Below are positions 34,497-44,077 of a stretch of 64,000 nucleotides of DNA, one piece after another. The number at the start of each line of letters is the position of its first letter. Position 1 is the first letter of the stretch. Source of the stretch: Empedobacter sp036647415. GTDB lineage: Bacteria > Bacteroidota > Bacteroidia > Flavobacteriales > Weeksellaceae. A program made the translations under genes and the position numbers. Location: the NCBI RefSeq assembly GCF_036647415.1, contig NZ_JAVXKG010000013.1, positions 4,248 to 68,247 of the forward strand, written 5' to 3'. Below the pieces are notes generated by a model that saw only the letters and a program-made list of their open reading frames with translations, had not been told where the DNA came from and ran no database searches.

Positions 34497-35937
34497 TAAA
34501 ATTAAAAATATAATAGCAATAGGTGTTTTCGGAACAATGATTTGGAGTTGTAAAGCGCCAGCGGTAAGTCAAGAAATTGAAAACCATCAAGCGCCAAAAA
34601 TTCCAGCTAATTTTGAAAATATTCAGAATAATGATGCATCATTAAACTCTGGATTAACACCTTGGAAACAATTTTTTACAGATCCTAACTTAGTTGTTTT
34701 GATTGATGAAGGATTGAAAAATAACCAAGAATTGATGATTACGCTTCAAGAAATTGAAATCGCGAAGAATGAAGTCATGTACAAAAACGGAAAATTAACA
34801 CCAACTGTAGAAGGAAAATTAGGCGCAGGTGTAGAAAAAGTTGGACGTTATACAAGTCAAGGAGCTGGTGATGCATCTACAGAAATTAAGCCTGGACAAG
34901 AAATGCCCGATCCTTTGATGGATTATATGGCTGGATTTTCGGCGAATTGGGAAATTGATATTTGGAAAAAATTGAGAAATTCTAAAGAAGCCTCTGTTGC
35001 ACGATTTTTATCAACTGTAGAAGGAAAGAATTTTGTGCTTTCTAATTTGATTGCAGAAATTGCGTCGTCTTATTATGAATTACTTTCGTTGGATACGCAG
35101 TTAGATTATATTCATCAAAATATTGCCTTGCAAAAAGATGCGTTGCGTGTGGTTAAAATTCAGAAAGAAGCGGCTCGTGAAACAGAATTGGCGGTTAAGA
35201 AATTTGAAGCAGAATTGTTGAAATCTGAAAGTGAAGAATTTGATATTCGTCAAGATATTACCGAAACGGAAAATAGATTGAATGCCTTGCTTGGACGTTA
35301 TCCGCAACCAATAAAACGTGATAATTCGGAGTTTACGAATATGATTCCACAATCGATGAATGCAGGAATTCCAGCACAATTATTATCTAATCGACCAGAT
35401 ATAAAACAAGCAGAATTAGAATTACAAGCTTCTGCTTTGGATGTAAAAGTTGCGCGTGCAGAATTTTATCCATCGCTTAATATTTCGGCTTCGTTGGGTC
35501 TCAATGCTTTTAAACCTTCATATTTAATTAAAATGCCAGAGTCTATTTTATATTCATTTGCTGGAGATTTAGCAGGACCATTAATTAATAAAAGTGCGAT
35601 AAAAGCTGAATTTAATACCGCAAATGCGAAACAAATCCAGGCTTTATACGAGTATGACAAAACAGTATTGAATGCATATTTAGAAGTTGCAAATCAAATG
35701 TCAAAGATTGATAATTTGGAAAAAAGTTATGCTTTTAAACAAAAACAATCTGATGCTTTGGTCGAATCTATTGACATCGCGAATCAATTATTCAAAAATA
35801 ATCGTGCAGATTATCTCGAAGTTTTGATGACACAACGTGATTTATTAGAAACAAAAATGCAATTAATCGAAACAAAAGAAAAACAATTAAGTACAGTTGT
35901 CGCTATTTACAAAAGTTTAGGCGGTGGCTGGAAGTAG
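34486..35937 (+). CDS. Outer-membrane efflux channel (OprM/TolC-like)
   Basis: The protein is 483 aa from the ATG at 34486; a TTG nine bases earlier is also open. It is a lipoprotein (lipobox MIWSC). Two OEP repeats are visible, with LTPWKQFFTDPNLVVLIDEGLKNNQELM and RPDIKQAELELQASALDVKVARAEFYPS, which is the family signature. It forms the trimeric channel through the outer membrane for the upstream pump. It ends the operon, before a GC-rich terminator at 35961. Confidence 0.93.
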   Translation: MKNNKIKNIIAIGVFGTMIWSCKAPAVSQEIENHQAPKIPANFENIQNNDASLNSGLTPWKQFFTDPNLVVLIDEGLKNNQELMITLQEIEIAKNEVMYKNGKLTPTVEGKLGAGVEKVGRYTSQGAGDASTEIKPGQEMPDPLMDYMAGFSANWEIDIWKKLRNSKEASVARFLSTVEGKNFVLSNLIAEIASSYYELLSLDTQLDYIHQNIALQKDALRVVKIQKEAARETELAVKKFEAELLKSESEEFDIRQDITETENRLNALLGRYPQPIKRDNSEFTNMIPQSMNAGIPAQLLSNRPDIKQAELELQASALDVKVARAEFYPSLNISASLGLNAFKPSYLIKMPESILYSFAGDLAGPLINKSAIKAEFNTANAKQIQALYEYDKTVLNAYLEVANQMSKIDNLEKSYAFKQKQSDALVESIDIANQLFKNNRADYLEVLMTQRDLLETKMQLIETKEKQLSTVVAIYKSLGGGWK

Positions 35938-35960
35938 TTTTCATTTTCATTTCTAACAAA

Positions 35961-35992
35961 GAAAGAAGCTGTCCGTTTGGGCAGCTTCTTTC
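35961..35992. terminator. Terminator between the efflux operon and the SPOR gene
   Basis: An 11-bp stem (GAAAGAAGCTG and CAGCTTCTTTC) with a 10-base loop lies between converging genes. Confidence 0.75.
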
Positions 35993-36016
35993 GATTTTAT
36001 GATATTTTGAAATAGA

Positions 36017-37189
36017 TTAATTTTCTGTTCTAACCCAAGTTCCAGGGTTTTTCTTGTTCATTTCGTTCATGTATTTTTGCGCTTCTGCCATATCATTAAA
36101 ACTTCCAAAGTTTACATAATAATAACGACCTTTTACATACGAAACACTTGCGTTTTTGTAACCTTGTTTTTTAAGATCAGCTAACATACGATCAGCATCT
36201 TCCGAACGGCGAAGCGATCCAGCAATAACTTGATATTTTTTTGCAGTAGACTTTGTTGCAACAACAACTTCTTTTTTATCAGTTTTCGAAGGAATTTTAG
36301 CGTCTACTTTTGTCGATTTTTTATCTTCAATTTTTACATTTTCTACTTTAGTTCCTTTTTTTATTTCAGTTTTTACCGTTTCTTTTGTAGCTGGTTTTTC
36401 TTTAATAATTGCAGTAACTTCCTTTTCGTTTTCGTTAATTTTTGTTTCTTTTACAACTGTAATTTCAACTTTTTTAGGAGTTTCTATTGTATCAGTTTTC
36501 GTAACAGTTTCTGCAATTTGATATTCTACCAAAGATGGTTCTGCAATAGTTTGTGGCATATTATACACATCATATTGTACAGTTTTTTCATCTTTTGTTT
36601 CCGTTTTTCCAATCATAGGTAAAACTAAACCGCTCCATTGTTCTGTTACAAATTTTTGGACAGGTTGCGGTGTATTAAAATATAGGAAGCCACCAACAAT
36701 AATTGGAATTAAAGAGGCTGCGGCTAAAAATTTTGACATGTGTTTGTTAGAAGTGTTTGTTTCAGACGAATCTAAAATGTAATTGGCTTGTAAATTTGAT
36801 AATCCGTAGGCAGCAACAAAATAATTTTGATCATTATAAGGCTTGAAATCGATTTTTCCAGCTTCGTTAAATTGTAAAGAACCAATATTTTTTAAGGTAA
36901 GCGATTTACCATTTTTTAAATGTTCTTGCCAAAAATAAACTTGTTCCTCTATAAAAGTCTGAGCAGTATCAAAAGAGATTGGTTCGTCTAAGGCAATTTT
37001 ATTTACTAAAATTCCATCACTTTTTGTAAGTGTAGAATTAAAAGAAAGATCTTTTTTAGGCGCAAGAAATGTGTTCGTCTTTTCGTCAAACGACACATTT
37101 GCAGCATTTGTAATAAATGCACCAAACTGCGGTACAATTACACAATCATGCTTATAAAGTAATTGACTGATATGCTCTTCTAACCTCAT
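36017..37189 (-). CDS. HU-CCDC81 and SPOR domain membrane protein
   Basis: The protein is 390 aa. The N-terminal 140 residues hold two HU-like CCDC81 domains of the Bacteroidota type (HISQLLYKHDCVIVPQFGAF, later LTLKNIGSLQF). One membrane helix follows (FLAAASLIPIIVGGFLYF, about 155-172). A long Lys/Glu/Thr-rich linker then leads to a C-terminal SPOR domain (KKYQVIAGSLRRSEDADRML, YYVNFGSF). SPOR domains bind denuded peptidoglycan at the division septum, so the protein likely links the cytoplasm (DNA or other partners) with the cell wall. It is divergent from dprA. Confidence 0.9.
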   Translation of the reverse strand: MRLEEHISQLLYKHDCVIVPQFGAFITNAANVSFDEKTNTFLAPKKDLSFNSTLTKSDGILVNKIALDEPISFDTAQTFIEEQVYFWQEHLKNGKSLTLKNIGSLQFNEAGKIDFKPYNDQNYFVAAYGLSNLQANYILDSSETNTSNKHMSKFLAAASLIPIIVGGFLYFNTPQPVQKFVTEQWSGLVLPMIGKTETKDEKTVQYDVYNMPQTIAEPSLVEYQIAETVTKTDTIETPKKVEITVVKETKINENEKEVTAIIKEKPATKETVKTEIKKGTKVENVKIEDKKSTKVDAKIPSKTDKKEVVVATKSTAKKYQVIAGSLRRSEDADRMLADLKKQGYKNASVSYVKGRYYYVNFGSFNDMAEAQKYMNEMNKKNPGTWVRTEN

Positions 37190-37277
37190 ATTACGAAATT
37201 AACATTTTTTTTAGATTTAACAAAAAATAAATACTTAAAGTTATTCATTTTCAGCTAAATATTAATAATTTAACAAG

Positions 37278-38378
37278 ATGCAAACCGATTTACCCTATAT
37301 ATTAGCACTATCTTTTCAGAAAGGAATTGGTGATATAACAGCTCGAAAAATAATTCAATTTTTTGGATCTGCCGAAAAAGCATGGAATAGCTCTTCAAGA
37401 GATTTGATGCAAATTTCGGGAATTGGACAGCAAATAAGCAAAGATTTTGGAAATAAAAAGTGGTTAGATTTAGCTTTTAATGAAATTGAATATTGTAAAA
37501 ATAATCAAATCAACATTTTAACCATTTATGATGAAATATATCCAGCTTTGTTAAAAGAATGTTTAGATGCTCCAATTGTACTTTTTACGAAAGGAAATAT
37601 AGAGTTTAATCAATTCAATAATAAAAAAATATCAATTGTTGGAACAAGAAAAATGACCAATTATGGACGAAATTTTATTGCTGAGTTATGTGAAGGTCTT
37701 GCAGAATTTGATGTAACAATAGTAAGTGGTTTGGCGTATGGCTGCGATATCGAAGCACATTCGCAAGCGTTAAAAAATAAACTTTCTACTTATGCGGTCA
37801 TGGGAACAAGTTTTGAGAGAATTTATCCTGCTGCTCATAAAAAAGTAGCAGTTGAAATGCTGATAAATGGAGGATGGATTTCCGAACAGCCAAGTTTTAA
37901 AACTGTTATTCCAGAAGCTTTTTTACAACGAAATAGAATTATTGCTGGTATTTCTGATGTAACAATTGTGGTAGAATCTGCATTTAAAGGCGGAAGTTTG
38001 GTAACAGCAAAATTTGCGAATGAATACAATCGAGAAGTTTTTGCTCTTCCTGGAAAAACAACAGATTCTTTAAGTGTTGGATGTAATTATTTGATTAAAA
38101 CACAACAAGCATATTTAATTGAAAATTCAAAAGATATGATTGAGTATTTTAATTTTGATGCGAAAAAACAAAAAAATCAATTAAATCTATTTTTTGATTT
38201 TACAGAAGATGAAAAACTGATTGTAAATTATCTTCAAAATCAGGGAAAACAACATATAGATAAAATGTCTTTTGATCTTAATTTGAAATCGTATGAGCTA
38301 ATGCCAATTTTATTAGATTTAGAATTGAAGCATGCAATTACAACACTTCCAGGTAAATTTTTTGACTTAATACACTAA
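37278..38378 (+). CDS. dprA: DNA-processing protein DprA
   Basis: The protein is 366 aa. An N-terminal helix-hairpin-helix-like region (IGDITARKIIQFFG) precedes the Rossmann-like DprA core, with SIVGTRKMTNYGRNF, VSGLAYGCDIEAHSQAL, MGTSFERIYPAAHKKVA, NRIIAGISDVTIVVESAFKGGSLVTA and FALPGKTTDSLSVGCNYLI. It loads RecA on incoming single-stranded DNA in natural transformation. A winged-helix C-terminal part (VNYLQNQGKQHIDKMSFDL) is also present. It lies just upstream of porZ. Confidence 0.95.
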   Translation: MQTDLPYILALSFQKGIGDITARKIIQFFGSAEKAWNSSSRDLMQISGIGQQISKDFGNKKWLDLAFNEIEYCKNNQINILTIYDEIYPALLKECLDAPIVLFTKGNIEFNQFNNKKISIVGTRKMTNYGRNFIAELCEGLAEFDVTIVSGLAYGCDIEAHSQALKNKLSTYAVMGTSFERIYPAAHKKVAVEMLINGGWISEQPSFKTVIPEAFLQRNRIIAGISDVTIVVESAFKGGSLVTAKFANEYNREVFALPGKTTDSLSVGCNYLIKTQQAYLIENSKDMIEYFNFDAKKQKNQLNLFFDFTEDEKLIVNYLQNQGKQHIDKMSFDLNLKSYELMPILLDLELKHAITTLPGKFFDLIH

Positions 38379-38419
38379 TCAAGACAATTTTTAACAAAAA
38401 ATGATGTTATAAATTACAG

Positions 38420-38427
38420 TATTTTTG
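38420..38427 (+). promoter_or_regulatory. Promoter -7 element (TATTTTTG) of porZ
   Basis: This TAnnTTTG match ends 5 bases before the ATG at 38433. It implies a leaderless or nearly leaderless porZ message. Confidence 0.5.
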
Positions 38428-38432
38428 TAGAT

Positions 38433-40721
38433 ATGAAGACCAAATTATTCTTAATCATTGCGATGATTTTCACTTGTTTAAACGCTCAAAATGATAAAGT
38501 ACGTTGGAACGACTTGTTCTCGTACAATAACGTGAAGTTTTTACAAGAAGTGAAAGGAATTGTTTATTGTGGAACGGAGAACGGAATTTTCTTGTTCAAT
38601 CCGCAAAATCCAACTGCTGACTGGATTAAGTTGAATAAAACTAATTATCTGAATAACGTAGATGTATCTGCAATGGCTTATGATGAGACTTCGGATATGT
38701 TTTTGGTAGGTTATGCAAATGGTGGTTTAGATTTGTTGAAATCAGGCGAATCAACAATGGTTTTGGATATTAAGTGGAATGGATTTAATGGAAATAAACA
38801 AATAAATAATATTTATATTCACGATGGAATTGCATTTATTTCAGGCGCTTTCGGAATTGTTTCGTATGATTTGAAAGATGAAGAATTTAAAGAAACGACG
38901 CGAACTAATTTGTTTGTAGTGAATGATGCAACGGTTTTAAATAATACATTATATATAGCGACTTCCAATGGAATTTATTCAAATGAATTAAAGAATAAAT
39001 TAAATAATCCGAATATTAATGCGTGGACTACTGTTATTAGTGGACAAAATATTTCGAATATAGAGTTAAATAACAATGTAGTTTATTATTCTGAAGGTTC
39101 TAATTTAAGAGATTTGAATGGATTTTCGCAAGGGTATAATTTTATTGAAGATTTAAAATCATCAAGCAATCAATTAATTATTACTCAAAATGATCAAATT
39201 TCTATTTTAGGAGAAAATCTAGAAAATATTATTTATCAAGAGAAAGATGGAGATGGTATTCTACAAAACCTAAAAATGAATTTCAATTCAGGAATTTTCA
39301 TTAATAATAAATTATACGGAGGAACAACAAAATTTGGATTAATAGATTTCTCTAAAAAAAGTAGTTATGAAGTAGAAAATCCTTTTGGTTATTCACCAGA
39401 TGGTCCATATAATAACAAATCATGGTCAGTTACTACAAAAAATGGAAAAGTATGGATTGCTCCTGGAGGAATGGATGCTTATGCAGCTCCGGCTGTAAAC
39501 GCAGATGGTTTTAGTTATTTTAATAAGAAAAAATGGATACACTTCTCTTCAAATAGTATGTACGAAGCAAAAGATATTGTAAACATTGCAGTAGATCCTA
39601 CAAATGATAATCATTTCTTAGCTTCATCATATTTTGAATACAATAATTGGGAAACAAAATCTAAAAAAGTGGGTGTTTTTGAATTTGAATTAAACTCAGA
39701 TTCAACGATTAAAAAACAAACACACATCACAAATCCAATTCCATGGTTATATCGTGTAGCAGGTTCTACTTTTGATAATGAAGGAACATTGTATATCTCA
39801 CATACTTTAGTTGAAGGAGATGACGCAGGAAAAACGAATCATCTTGTTGTCAGAAAAAATGGAAGTTGGACAGTAAATAAACGCATTAATCAAAGTGTAT
39901 CTAATCCATTAACACCAATTATAGACAATAAATACATCTATATTCCGCAAGCTAGAGAAGGAGGAGTTGCAGTTTTGAGAAAAGATACATACGAATTTGT
40001 AGGAAGTGTTTTGAGATCTGGAGAACAAAGTTTACCAACTAATGATGTTTGGTCATCTGCTTTAGATAAAACAGGAACTCTTTGGATAGGAACAGGTCAA
40101 GGTTTGGCTATTGTTCCAGGGATTGAGGCTGCTGCAGATGAAAATAATTTGAAAGCAGAACCAATTGTTATAGTTCAAGATGGTATACCAGAAGCCTTAT
40201 TGACAGATGTTGGTGTCTATGCGATAAAAGTAGATAATGCAAACCGTAAATGGATTACAACAAATGGAGCAGGTGCTTACTATGTTTCAGATTCTGGAGA
40301 ACGAACAATTTTACATTTTACATCGAAAAATTCACCTTTACCATCAGATATTGTATATGATGTTTCGATAGATGAAACAACGGGTAAAGTATTTTTTGCG
40401 ACAGAAAAAGGTGTCGTTTCTTATAACGGAGATGTTTCTTCGGAAGCATCAGATTTTAGTCAAGCCATTGCATATCCAAATCCATATCGTCCAGAATATA
40501 GAGGAAATATCACGATAAAAAATCTACCAAATCGTGCTTCAGTAAAGATTACAGATATTGTAGGAAATCTAGTTTTTGAATCAAAAGCTGATGGTGGAAT
40601 TGTAGAATGGAACACAAATAATGCAAAAGGAAAGCCCGTAGCTTCTGGAATTTACTTAGTTTTGATGACAAATTCTGATGGAACAGAAACCAAAACATTA
40701 AAAATTGCAGTTGTTCGTTAA
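38433..40721 (+). CDS. porZ: Type IX secretion system protein PorZ
   Basis: The protein is 762 aa with a signal peptide (LFLIIAMIFTCLNAQ). The start KVRWNDLFSYNNVKFLQEVKG matches PorZ, an outer-membrane-surface protein made of two beta-propellers with a C-terminal T9SS-type domain. Propeller-blade patterns recur (VYCGTENGIFLFNPQ, LWIGTGQGLAIVPG, VFFATEKGVVSYNGD). The C-terminus has IAYPNPYRPEY and ends in SGIYLVLMTNSDG, with KIAVVR last, a type A sorting-like domain. In Porphyromonas PorZ helps the sortase attach anionic LPS to cargo. The gene is followed at once by recO. Confidence 0.92.
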   Translation: MKTKLFLIIAMIFTCLNAQNDKVRWNDLFSYNNVKFLQEVKGIVYCGTENGIFLFNPQNPTADWIKLNKTNYLNNVDVSAMAYDETSDMFLVGYANGGLDLLKSGESTMVLDIKWNGFNGNKQINNIYIHDGIAFISGAFGIVSYDLKDEEFKETTRTNLFVVNDATVLNNTLYIATSNGIYSNELKNKLNNPNINAWTTVISGQNISNIELNNNVVYYSEGSNLRDLNGFSQGYNFIEDLKSSSNQLIITQNDQISILGENLENIIYQEKDGDGILQNLKMNFNSGIFINNKLYGGTTKFGLIDFSKKSSYEVENPFGYSPDGPYNNKSWSVTTKNGKVWIAPGGMDAYAAPAVNADGFSYFNKKKWIHFSSNSMYEAKDIVNIAVDPTNDNHFLASSYFEYNNWETKSKKVGVFEFELNSDSTIKKQTHITNPIPWLYRVAGSTFDNEGTLYISHTLVEGDDAGKTNHLVVRKNGSWTVNKRINQSVSNPLTPIIDNKYIYIPQAREGGVAVLRKDTYEFVGSVLRSGEQSLPTNDVWSSALDKTGTLWIGTGQGLAIVPGIEAAADENNLKAEPIVIVQDGIPEALLTDVGVYAIKVDNANRKWITTNGAGAYYVSDSGERTILHFTSKNSPLPSDIVYDVSIDETTGKVFFATEKGVVSYNGDVSSEASDFSQAIAYPNPYRPEYRGNITIKNLPNRASVKITDIVGNLVFESKADGGIVEWNTNNAKGKPVASGIYLVLMTNSDGTETKTLKIAVVR

Positions 40722-41441
40722 ATGAAAATTTTAGAAACTAAAGCCATTGTACTTTCTAGCTTAAAATATGGAGAAACAAGTTTAATCATTAGATGTTTTA
40801 CCCAAGAATTCGGTCTAAAATCATTTATAGCAAAAGGCGTTTTTTCTAAAAAAAAGAGAAATACGTCGTTGTATTTTCCTTTGTCTGAAATAGATTTAAG
40901 TTTTCAGCCGAAATCAAATGAGCAACAATTAGTATTCTTAAAATCTGCGCAAGCGTCCTATTATTACGAATCGTTACACTTTCATCCAATCAAATCGGCG
41001 ATTGTTTTCTTTTTGGCAGAAATTCTGAATTTAGTGCTGAAAGAAGAATCATCTAATCAAGAAGTTTATTTCTATATTGAACATTCGTTGAAAGAATTTG
41101 ATCAAAAGAAAGAAGATTTTGCAGATTTTCACTTGATTTTTTTACTTCAATTATCGCATTTCTTAGGATTTTATCCAAATTTAGAACAAGACGGAAATTT
41201 ATTTGATTTAGAAAATGGATTTTTCTCCAATTCTAATTCATCAATCAATATGTTGAAAGCTGGTGAAACAGTCTTGTTCAAAAAATTGTTAGAATTAAGT
41301 TTTACCGAAGATTCAAAAAACACATTCAATCAACCACAACGTTCACTATTACTCGAAATTTTAGTCAAATATTATCAAATTCATACGACTAATTTTAAGA
41401 AACCAAAATCACTACAAGTTTTACATGAATTGTTTAGTTAA
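40722..41441 (+). CDS. recO: DNA repair protein RecO
   Basis: The 239-aa protein has an N-terminal OB fold (ETKAIVLSSLKYGETSLIIRCFT and FGLKSFIAKGVFSKKKRNTS) and a C-terminal helical part (LQLSHFLGFYPNLEQDGNLF) as in RecO. It anneals single-stranded DNA and loads RecA in the RecF pathway. The zinc-binding Cys of some RecO proteins are not evident. Its ATG directly follows the porZ stop with no gap (TAAATG), so the two are co-translated. Confidence 0.93.
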   Translation: MKILETKAIVLSSLKYGETSLIIRCFTQEFGLKSFIAKGVFSKKKRNTSLYFPLSEIDLSFQPKSNEQQLVFLKSAQASYYYESLHFHPIKSAIVFFLAEILNLVLKEESSNQEVYFYIEHSLKEFDQKKEDFADFHLIFLLQLSHFLGFYPNLEQDGNLFDLENGFFSNSNSSINMLKAGETVLFKKLLELSFTEDSKNTFNQPQRSLLLEILVKYYQIHTTNFKKPKSLQVLHELFS

Positions 41442-41486
41442 AATAATTTCTAACATTTCTTTAAAACTTAGAATAAAGAAAAGGCT

Positions 41487-41494
41487 TATATTTG
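41487..41494 (+). promoter_or_regulatory. Promoter -7 element (TATATTTG)
   Basis: It lies 24 bases before the ATG at 41519 of the transsulfuration enzyme, supporting that start. Confidence 0.6.
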
Positions 41495-41518
41495 TTATAC
41501 TTTTTAAAAAGCAATAAA

Positions 41519-42670
41519 ATGAAATTCAATACAAAAGCTATACACGGTGGTCAACATCACGATCCTTCTACAGGAGCGGTAATGACGCCAATTTATCAAA
41601 CATCTACATTTGCACAAAGATCACCAGGAGATTATAAAGGATACGAATATTCTCGTGGCGCAAACCCAACACGTTCTGCTTTAGAAAATGCATTAGCATC
41701 TATAGAAGGCGGAGTTGCAGGTTTCGCATTTGGTTCTGGTTTAGCAGCAATCGATGGTGTATTAAAATTATTCAATCCAGGTGATGAAATCATTGCAATG
41801 GATGATTTATATGGAGGTTCTTACCGTTTATTTACACGTGTTTATGCAAAATACGGATTAAAATTCCATTTTGTAGACATGACAAATATTGATGCGGTTG
41901 TAGCATTAATCAACGATAATACAAAAATGATTTGGATTGAAACACCAACCAATCCATTGATGAAAGTGGTTGATATAAAAGTGGTAAATGATGCGACAAA
42001 AGCAAAGAAAGCAGATGTTTTAGTTGCAGTAGATAATACATTTGCATCGCCATATTTACAACGACCAATCGAGTTGGGTGCTGACATCGTCATGCATTCG
42101 GCAACAAAATATTTAGGTGGTCACTCGGATTTAGTTGCGGGAGCAATCGTTGTAAATTCTGAGCAATTGGCAACAGATGTTCACTTCAATTTATTTGCGA
42201 CGGGTGGAATTTTAGGACCACAAGATTCGTATTTAGTTTTACGTGGAATCAAAACTTTGGCTGTTCGTATGGATCGCCACTGTTCTAATGGAATGAAAAT
42301 CGCTCAGTTTTTAGAAGCTCATCCAAAAGTTGCGCATACCTATTATCCAGGTTTAGAAAATCATCCACAACACGAAATCGCGAAAAAACAAATGAAAGAT
42401 TTCGGAGGAATGGTAACGTTTACGTTAGTTTCTGGTAAAAAAGAAGATGCTTTCAAAGTTTTAGAAAACTTACAAGTTTTCACTTTGGCAGAATCTTTAG
42501 GAGGAGTAGAGTCATTGGCAAATCATCCAGCTACCATGACGCATGCATCTATTCCAGCAGAAAAACGTGCTGAAATTGGTATTACAGATGATTTAATTCG
42601 TTTGTCTGTTGGTATCGAAGACATCGACGATTTATTAGAAGATTTAGAACAAGTTTTGAGTTTGATTTAA
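41519..42670 (+). CDS. Cystathionine gamma-synthase/lyase family PLP enzyme
   Basis: The protein is 383 aa from the ATG at 41519 (MKFNTKAIHGGQHHDPSTGA). It is a Cys/Met metabolism PLP enzyme: TPIYQTSTFAQ, YEYSRGANPTRSALENALA, the PLP lysine in MHSATKYLGGHSDLVAG (near residue 200), and a C-terminal FTLAESLGGVESLANHPATMTH. These enzymes make or split cystathionine in the transsulfuration pathway. Gamma-synthase versus gamma-lyase cannot be settled from these motifs. It has its own promoter and terminator, so it is a single-gene unit. Confidence 0.92.
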   Translation: MKFNTKAIHGGQHHDPSTGAVMTPIYQTSTFAQRSPGDYKGYEYSRGANPTRSALENALASIEGGVAGFAFGSGLAAIDGVLKLFNPGDEIIAMDDLYGGSYRLFTRVYAKYGLKFHFVDMTNIDAVVALINDNTKMIWIETPTNPLMKVVDIKVVNDATKAKKADVLVAVDNTFASPYLQRPIELGADIVMHSATKYLGGHSDLVAGAIVVNSEQLATDVHFNLFATGGILGPQDSYLVLRGIKTLAVRMDRHCSNGMKIAQFLEAHPKVAHTYYPGLENHPQHEIAKKQMKDFGGMVTFTLVSGKKEDAFKVLENLQVFTLAESLGGVESLANHPATMTHASIPAEKRAEIGITDDLIRLSVGIEDIDDLLEDLEQVLSLI

Positions 42671-42694
42671 TCAAAAAAATATAATTATAGATAG

Positions 42695-42722
42695 AAACGA
42701 CTCAATATTGAGTCGTTTTTTT
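42695..42722 (+). terminator. Terminator after the transsulfuration gene
   Basis: A perfect palindrome AAACGACTCAAT/ATTGAGTCGTTT is followed by a run of T residues on the plus strand. Confidence 0.85.
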
Positions 42723-42736
42723 ATTACTTTTAAATA

Positions 42737-42916
42737 ATGGAAAATATAATTTTAATAATTGGGTTGATTTTTATTTTATTTTTTGTTCGATTATTTTTTA
42801 AACGTTTTGATAATGTTTTTAAAAATACTGAACGAATTAAAGAATTAGAAATTCAGAATAATGAAATTTTATCAGAATTAAAGGAATTAAAAGAAATTTT
42901 GAAGCAAAAAAGTTAA
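42737..42916 (+). CDS. 59-aa small membrane protein with a coiled-coil tail
   Basis: A short frame of 59 residues begins MENIILIIGLIFILFFVRLF, a membrane helix, and then has a charged helical tail (IKELEIQNNEILSELKELKE) with heptad-like Leu/Ile spacing. Its stop overlaps the start of the next gene by one base (TAATG), which supports it as a real gene coupled to the 201-aa protein. The function is unknown. Confidence 0.6.
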   Translation: MENIILIIGLIFILFFVRLFFKRFDNVFKNTERIKELEIQNNEILSELKELKEILKQKS

Positions 42917-43521
42917 TGAAATTTCTACTCTTTTTTCTTCTTTCTCTGATTTGTTTTGCACAAAAACTTGATACTATAAATTTGAATCAAGTTGAGGTGA
43001 AGAATTATTCCAAATACAAACAATTTCGACCAAAATATAAGAAAGTTGTGAGGTTGACCGATCACACAAGTTTTGGGTTAAAAATATTTTCGAATTTTTT
43101 ACTTCCTAATGAAAAAGAAATAGAAATTGTGGCAATAGAAATTTTATTTGAATCAGAAATTCAGAAGAAAAATTATTGCAATGAATATTATTATTTCAAA
43201 CCAATTATTACAAAATCAGTAGATAATAAAACAAGTTTGATTGATGAGAAATGGTTTTCGGTTGACAAAGATTATGCTGGAAAATATATTTTTCCAATTC
43301 ATCTAAAACTAAAACCTTCCGAAGTTAAAAACTATTTTATTGGAATAGAATCCTCTTATGAAAACACGTTTTGTTCAGAGGCCAATGGTTATTTTGATTT
43401 GATAGAAACAAAGAAAAAATCGGATATTTTTGTTCATTTTAATGACAAACCAAATTCAGGATTTAAGAAACAAGAATTATTTGGTAATTATGCTTTAAAT
43501 TACGTTATTTACTATAAATAA
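42916..43521 (+). CDS. Unrecognised 201-aa secreted protein
   Basis: A signal peptide (MKFLLFFLLSLICFAQ) precedes KLDTINLNQVEVKNYSKYKQ, which resembles the segment between the carboxypeptidase-like plug and the barrel of TonB-linked proteins, but no barrel follows. Two Cys are conserved-looking (NYCNEYYY and NTFCSEANGY) and could form a disulphide. A beta-rich envelope protein is likely (inference). It is coupled to the 59-aa gene. It converges with the next gene, separated by a single base. Confidence 0.55.
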   Translation: MKFLLFFLLSLICFAQKLDTINLNQVEVKNYSKYKQFRPKYKKVVRLTDHTSFGLKIFSNFLLPNEKEIEIVAIEILFESEIQKKNYCNEYYYFKPIITKSVDNKTSLIDEKWFSVDKDYAGKYIFPIHLKLKPSEVKNYFIGIESSYENTFCSEANGYFDLIETKKKSDIFVHFNDKPNSGFKKQELFGNYALNYVIYYK

Positions 43522-43522
43522 G

Positions 43523-44047
43523 CTATTTATGAAGTTGTTCTTTAGGAATGAATTTTCCTAAAAGAGTTTCTGTTTTATTATCTTTAGTAAGATGATATAA
43601 ATAAAAAGGACTTCCTTTTTTTTCTTCAGATTCTACAATTTTGTAGTTTGTTGTATCATTTTTATATATAACCTGAAACTTCTTTGAAAATCTTATGTAA
43701 TCAATTCTTTGATTATTTGAAGTTTTCAAATCAATAGAATCAATTTTATTTGTTTTGAAAAATGATTGATCTAAATTTTGAAATTTTACAGTTGAATTTT
43801 TTACACTAGTTAAATAATCTTTTTTCAGATTATTTTTATTTAGAAAAGAATATACAAGAAGAAATAAGCTACCAAATAGAACAAAAAAAATACAAAAAGC
43901 ATTAATTTTTTTATTTAAAAAGATACCAATTTTATTAATTTCTTCATCGCTCTCATAATTAATTCTTTCTAGACCAAACGTATTAATCCAGCTTCCAAAT
44001 AAAAAGAAAATTATACAAAAAAGTAAAATAATTAAAATTGTTATCAT
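43523..44047 (-). CDS. Unrecognised 174-aa membrane protein
   Basis: Two hydrophobic helices are seen: ITILIILLFCIIFFLFGSWI at the N-terminus and AFCIFFVLFGSLFLLVYSFL near residues 50-70. The C-terminal 100 residues are polar and probably extracytoplasmic. No family recognised. The gene converges with the 201-aa secreted protein and is 30 bp from the lipoprotein pair on the same strand. Confidence 0.55.
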   Translation of the reverse strand: MITILIILLFCIIFFLFGSWINTFGLERINYESDEEINKIGIFLNKKINAFCIFFVLFGSLFLLVYSFLNKNNLKKDYLTSVKNSTVKFQNLDQSFFKTNKIDSIDLKTSNNQRIDYIRFSKKFQVIYKNDTTNYKIVESEEKKGSPFYLYHLTKDNKTETLLGKFIPKEQLHK

Positions 44048-44077
44048 TGATAATGATTTATAAAAGTTAAAATTAGC

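Noticed and set aside
36230..36622. 130-codon Phe/Cys-rich frame on the plus strand
   Set aside because: It is the mirror of the Lys/Glu-rich linker of the SPOR protein; the composition is an artefact.
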